Of a stretch of DNA of 64,000 nt, positions 61,761 through 64,000 are shown piece by piece; position 1 is the stretch's first letter, and each line of letters begins with the position of its first letter. The stretch is taken from contig JAQBPB010000005.1 in NCBI GenBank assembly GCA_028287745.1, forward strand, positions 1 through 64,000, read 5' to 3'. The DNA comes from Chloroflexota bacterium (lineage in GTDB: Bacteria > Chloroflexota > Chloroflexia > Chloroheliales > Chloroheliaceae). The translations under genes and the position numbers were made by a program. The notes under the pieces were generated by a model, which was not told the origin of the DNA, searched no databases, and worked only from the letters and a program-made list of their open reading frames with translations.

Positions 61761-62825
61761 ATGGCCGCAGGAAAATGGCGCTTTTCAACCCAGTTAGGCG
61801 ACACCGGGAAAGCCGGTCTACTGGCGGAAGCCCACGCGATTGAGGAAGCCGGGTTTGAAACCGCCTGGACACCGGAGCTGTACCGCAGCACTTTTGTACC
61901 ACTGGCGGCGGTTGCCACGCAGACCTCCCGGCTACAACTTGGCAGCGGTATCGCGCTGGCCTTTACCCGCAGCCCGCTTATCCTGGCTCTTAGCGCCCTG
62001 GACATGGACGAGTTCAGCGAGGGCCGCTTTGTGCTGGGCCTGGGTACGGGGGTAAAGCGCCTGAACGAGAACTGGCACAACGTACTCAATTATGGCCAGC
62101 CGGCCCCGCATATGCGCGAGACCGTCGAGGCGGTCCGACTTTTGATGTCGAAAGTCCATACCGGAGAGCCGATTTCTTACAAGGGCGAGTATATAAACCT
62201 GGATATCAAAGGCTTTCAAAGGCCCTTCCCGCCATTCCGGCCCAAAATTCCCATCTACATGGCCGGTATCCAGGAAAAGATGGTCGAAGTGGCCGGGCAG
62301 GTGGCTGACGGCTTGCTGGGGCACCCAATCTGTACTCCGCGCTGGATTAAAGAGGTGATTTTGCCGCACCTGGCGGCGGGCCTGGAGAAATCCGGCCGCT
62401 CACGTAGTGACTTTATGTATTCTCCCTCGGTAACGGTCGCGCTTGCCGCCAGCGACAGCCCGGCGGATATAGCCGAGGCCCGGCGCGCCGCCCGCACGAC
62501 TATCGCCTTTTATGGTACTGTCAAGACCTATGACCCGATCTGGGAAATGCACGGCTTCCAGGCACCAATCAACCAGGTGCGCCGGGCCTTTATCCGTAAT
62601 GACCACACCGCCATGCTTGATGCCGTAACCGACGAAATGGTTGACGTTTTCACGATTGCCGGGACCAAAGATACCGTAATCAAACGGCTGGCCGAACTCC
62701 AGGGCCTGTGTGAGGTTATCTGGACCGGCGGTCCGACTTACTATCTTCCGCTGGAACAGGTTGCGACCTATCGCCAGCGTTTATTTGAGCTGGTGGCTGG
62801 TTTGACCGGGAAAAAGGTTTTATAG
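61761..62825 (+). CDS. LLM-class F420-dependent oxidoreductase
   Basis: 354 residues, luciferase-like TIM barrel. GLLAEAHAIEEAGFETAWTP, VATQTSRLQLGSGIALAFTR, ALDMDEFSEGRFVLGLGTG and MRETVEAVRLLMSK are typical of the F420-dependent (MSMEG-type) subgroup rather than FMN alkane monooxygenases, though the cofactor cannot be proven by eye. It transfers hydride to or from an unknown small molecule. GAAGGAG lies 8 bp before the ATG. Confidence 0.87.
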   Translation: MAAGKWRFSTQLGDTGKAGLLAEAHAIEEAGFETAWTPELYRSTFVPLAAVATQTSRLQLGSGIALAFTRSPLILALSALDMDEFSEGRFVLGLGTGVKRLNENWHNVLNYGQPAPHMRETVEAVRLLMSKVHTGEPISYKGEYINLDIKGFQRPFPPFRPKIPIYMAGIQEKMVEVAGQVADGLLGHPICTPRWIKEVILPHLAAGLEKSGRSRSDFMYSPSVTVALAASDSPADIAEARRAARTTIAFYGTVKTYDPIWEMHGFQAPINQVRRAFIRNDHTAMLDAVTDEMVDVFTIAGTKDTVIKRLAELQGLCEVIWTGGPTYYLPLEQVATYRQRLFELVAGLTGKKVL

Positions 62826-62875
62826 CTCCGGCCTTTGCGATAAGCCGTTTAAATTTACCCGGGAATAACAATATT

Positions 62876-64000
62876 TTGAATGCTTATAACCAGACAAACG
62901 AATTACCGGCTGACTCACTGAGTGGCATCCGGCGCTACGCGGAGGTTGCCCGGCGCTTGCTGAGGACCAGCGCCCGGGTCCAGGCCGGGGAACGCGTAAC
63001 CATCCTGGGCCGGGCCGACAGCCTGGATTTTTGCGAAGCCCTGGAACTGGAATGCCGCCGGGTGGGCGCTTTGCCCTTTGTGGTAGTCGGGAGCGACGCC
63101 GCCCTGCTGGTGGCCCTGACCGACGAATCAATACCGGAGGCCGCCCTGGCCCAGCCCAGCCCGCAATTGCTGGCGGCCCTGGAAGCTTCCGACCTGGTTA
63201 TCACGACTTTTTTTGAAAGGGCCGAACCGGGCCGCTTTAGCCGGTTATCTCAGGCCCGCCAGCGTGCCCTTAAGCAAAGCGAAGAAGCGCCCAGCAATAT
63301 TATCTATGATGGCAAGCGGCGCTGGATTGGCACCGAAGTACCGACGCCCGGCCAGGCCCTGGCGCTTGGCCTTGATTGGCCTTCTTTACAGGCGATGTTC
63401 TGGCAGGCCATGCAGGTGGACTATGTTGCCTTAGAAGACCAGGCCCGGCGGCTGGCCGACCGGTTGGCCGGGGCGGGCCGTTTGCGCCTGCGCGATGCCG
63501 GGGGCAAGACCGACCTCTGGCTGCCCCAGGCGGTGGGCGGCCGCCCCCTGGAACGCGATGACGGGATAATTTCGGCTGAGGATATTGCTGCGGGCGCAGT
63601 CTACCTGAATTTGCCCTCCGGCGAGGTTTGTTTTGCCCCACCTGAACAAAGCGCCCAGGGGAAGGCTTATATCGAGGTGGCCTACTGGCAGGGCCAGCCT
63701 ATCCGAGGCCTGGAACTGGAATTCGACTGTGGCGTGGTCAGGCCGCTGCGGGCTGAAAGCGGTTTTGAGCTTTTCTGTGAGGTGGTCCGGGACTCCGGCG
63801 GCGACTCGATGCGGCTGGGCGAGTTTGGCATTGGCCTCAACCCGGCTGTAACAAAAGTGACCGGCCTGACCCTGCTGGATGAAAAGATGATCGGCACCTG
63901 TCACCTGGCCCTGGGCGAAAACCGGGCGCTGGGCGGCCTGAACGATAGTGCCCTGCACTGGGATTTAGTGGTCCAGGCAGCTATTTTAGAGGTTGACGGC
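62876..64000 (+). CDS. M29-type aminopeptidase (partial, runs off the window)
   Basis: About 375 residues without a stop before the edge. ALEASDLVITTFFERAEP, FWQAMQVDYVALEDQARRLA, DDGIISAEDIAAGAVYLNLP, SGEVCFAP (first metal Glu), LGEFGIGLNP (second Glu), LDEKMIGTCHLALGENRALG (metal Glu/His) and LNDSALHWDLV (His, Asp) are the thermophilic aminopeptidase (AmpS/PepS, M29) metal-site motifs. It cleaves N-terminal residues using a two-metal centre. TTG 62876 is the likely start, with only a weak ribosome site. It lies 50 bp after the oxidoreductase on the same strand. Confidence 0.82.
   Translation, partial: MNAYNQTNELPADSLSGIRRYAEVARRLLRTSARVQAGERVTILGRADSLDFCEALELECRRVGALPFVVVGSDAALLVALTDESIPEAALAQPSPQLLAALEASDLVITTFFERAEPGRFSRLSQARQRALKQSEEAPSNIIYDGKRRWIGTEVPTPGQALALGLDWPSLQAMFWQAMQVDYVALEDQARRLADRLAGAGRLRLRDAGGKTDLWLPQAVGGRPLERDDGIISAEDIAAGAVYLNLPSGEVCFAPPEQSAQGKAYIEVAYWQGQPIRGLELEFDCGVVRPLRAESGFELFCEVVRDSGGDSMRLGEFGIGLNPAVTKVTGLTLLDEKMIGTCHLALGENRALGGLNDSALHWDLVVQAAILEVDG

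Overview
The window is about 64 kb of bacterial chromosome, dense in genes and moderately GC-rich. I read it as a member of the Chloroflexota. That is inferred from protein flavour: a DUF4388 protein, PPC-repeat and LGFP-type surface proteins, an aldehyde ferredoxin oxidoreductase, an F420-type luciferase-like oxidoreductase, a PTPS-related membrane protein, a chimeric sugar-sensing kinase with an AraC domain, and frequent TTG and GTG starts. No single marker proves it. I see no rRNA, CRISPR array, insertion sequence or intact prophage.

Layout. 1-0.7 kb: remains of a SWIM zinc-finger gene, a terminator hairpin and tRNA-Gln(UUG). 1.0-5.1 kb: a CarH-like B12 photoreceptor regulator, then on the minus strand dCMP deaminase, a class I aminotransferase and FabH. 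5.3-8.2 kb: a large exported PPC-repeat protein, followed by a metallo-beta-lactamase gene remnant. 8.5-11.7 kb: a minus-strand set of DUF4388 protein, cyclic-nucleotide-binding protein and histone-deacetylase-like hydrolase. 12.1-17.6 kb: tungsten aldehyde oxidoreductase, sulfurtransferase, glycosyltransferase, and a convergent alpha/beta hydrolase. 18.3-23.3 kb: primary sigma factor, ComEA-like protein, and an ECF sigma/anti-sigma pair whose anti-sigma carries an LGFP surface domain. 23.3-27.1 kb: AEC transporter with no standard start codon, SDR dehydrogenase, SurE and enoyl-CoA hydratase.

27.2-31.8 kb: the translation and cell-wall cluster rpsB-tsf-pyrH-frr-uppS, in which S2 has an RGG/Gln-rich tail. 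31.8-35.0 kb: CopC-CopD fusion, MFS transporter and an apparently leaderless MarR regulator. 35.3-37.5 kb: rbfA, mtnP and a DUF2085 membrane protein. 37.5-44.2 kb: a bactofilin-like protein, a 962-residue membrane coiled-coil protein and a PTPS-related polytopic membrane protein, probably one envelope or cytoskeletal module.

44.3-60.7 kb is the most distinctive part: a galactoside-utilisation locus. A single 1080-residue cytoplasmic protein joins a sugar-binding domain, GAF, histidine kinase, two receivers and an AraC DNA-binding domain. It is divergent from a receiver protein whose phosphoacceptor Asp is Glu, then a sugar ABC importer without its ATPase, GH36 alpha-galactosidase, GH42 beta-galactosidase, two mosaic tandem PhyH-type dioxygenases, an acetyl-esterase-like hydrolase and an unassigned beta-propeller glycosidase-like protein. 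A pair of direct repeats 21 bp apart, next to a weak promoter, is a good candidate operator for the AraC domain. 61.0-64.0 kb: a frameshifted NHL-repeat gene, an LLM-class oxidoreductase and an M29-type aminopeptidase that runs off the edge.
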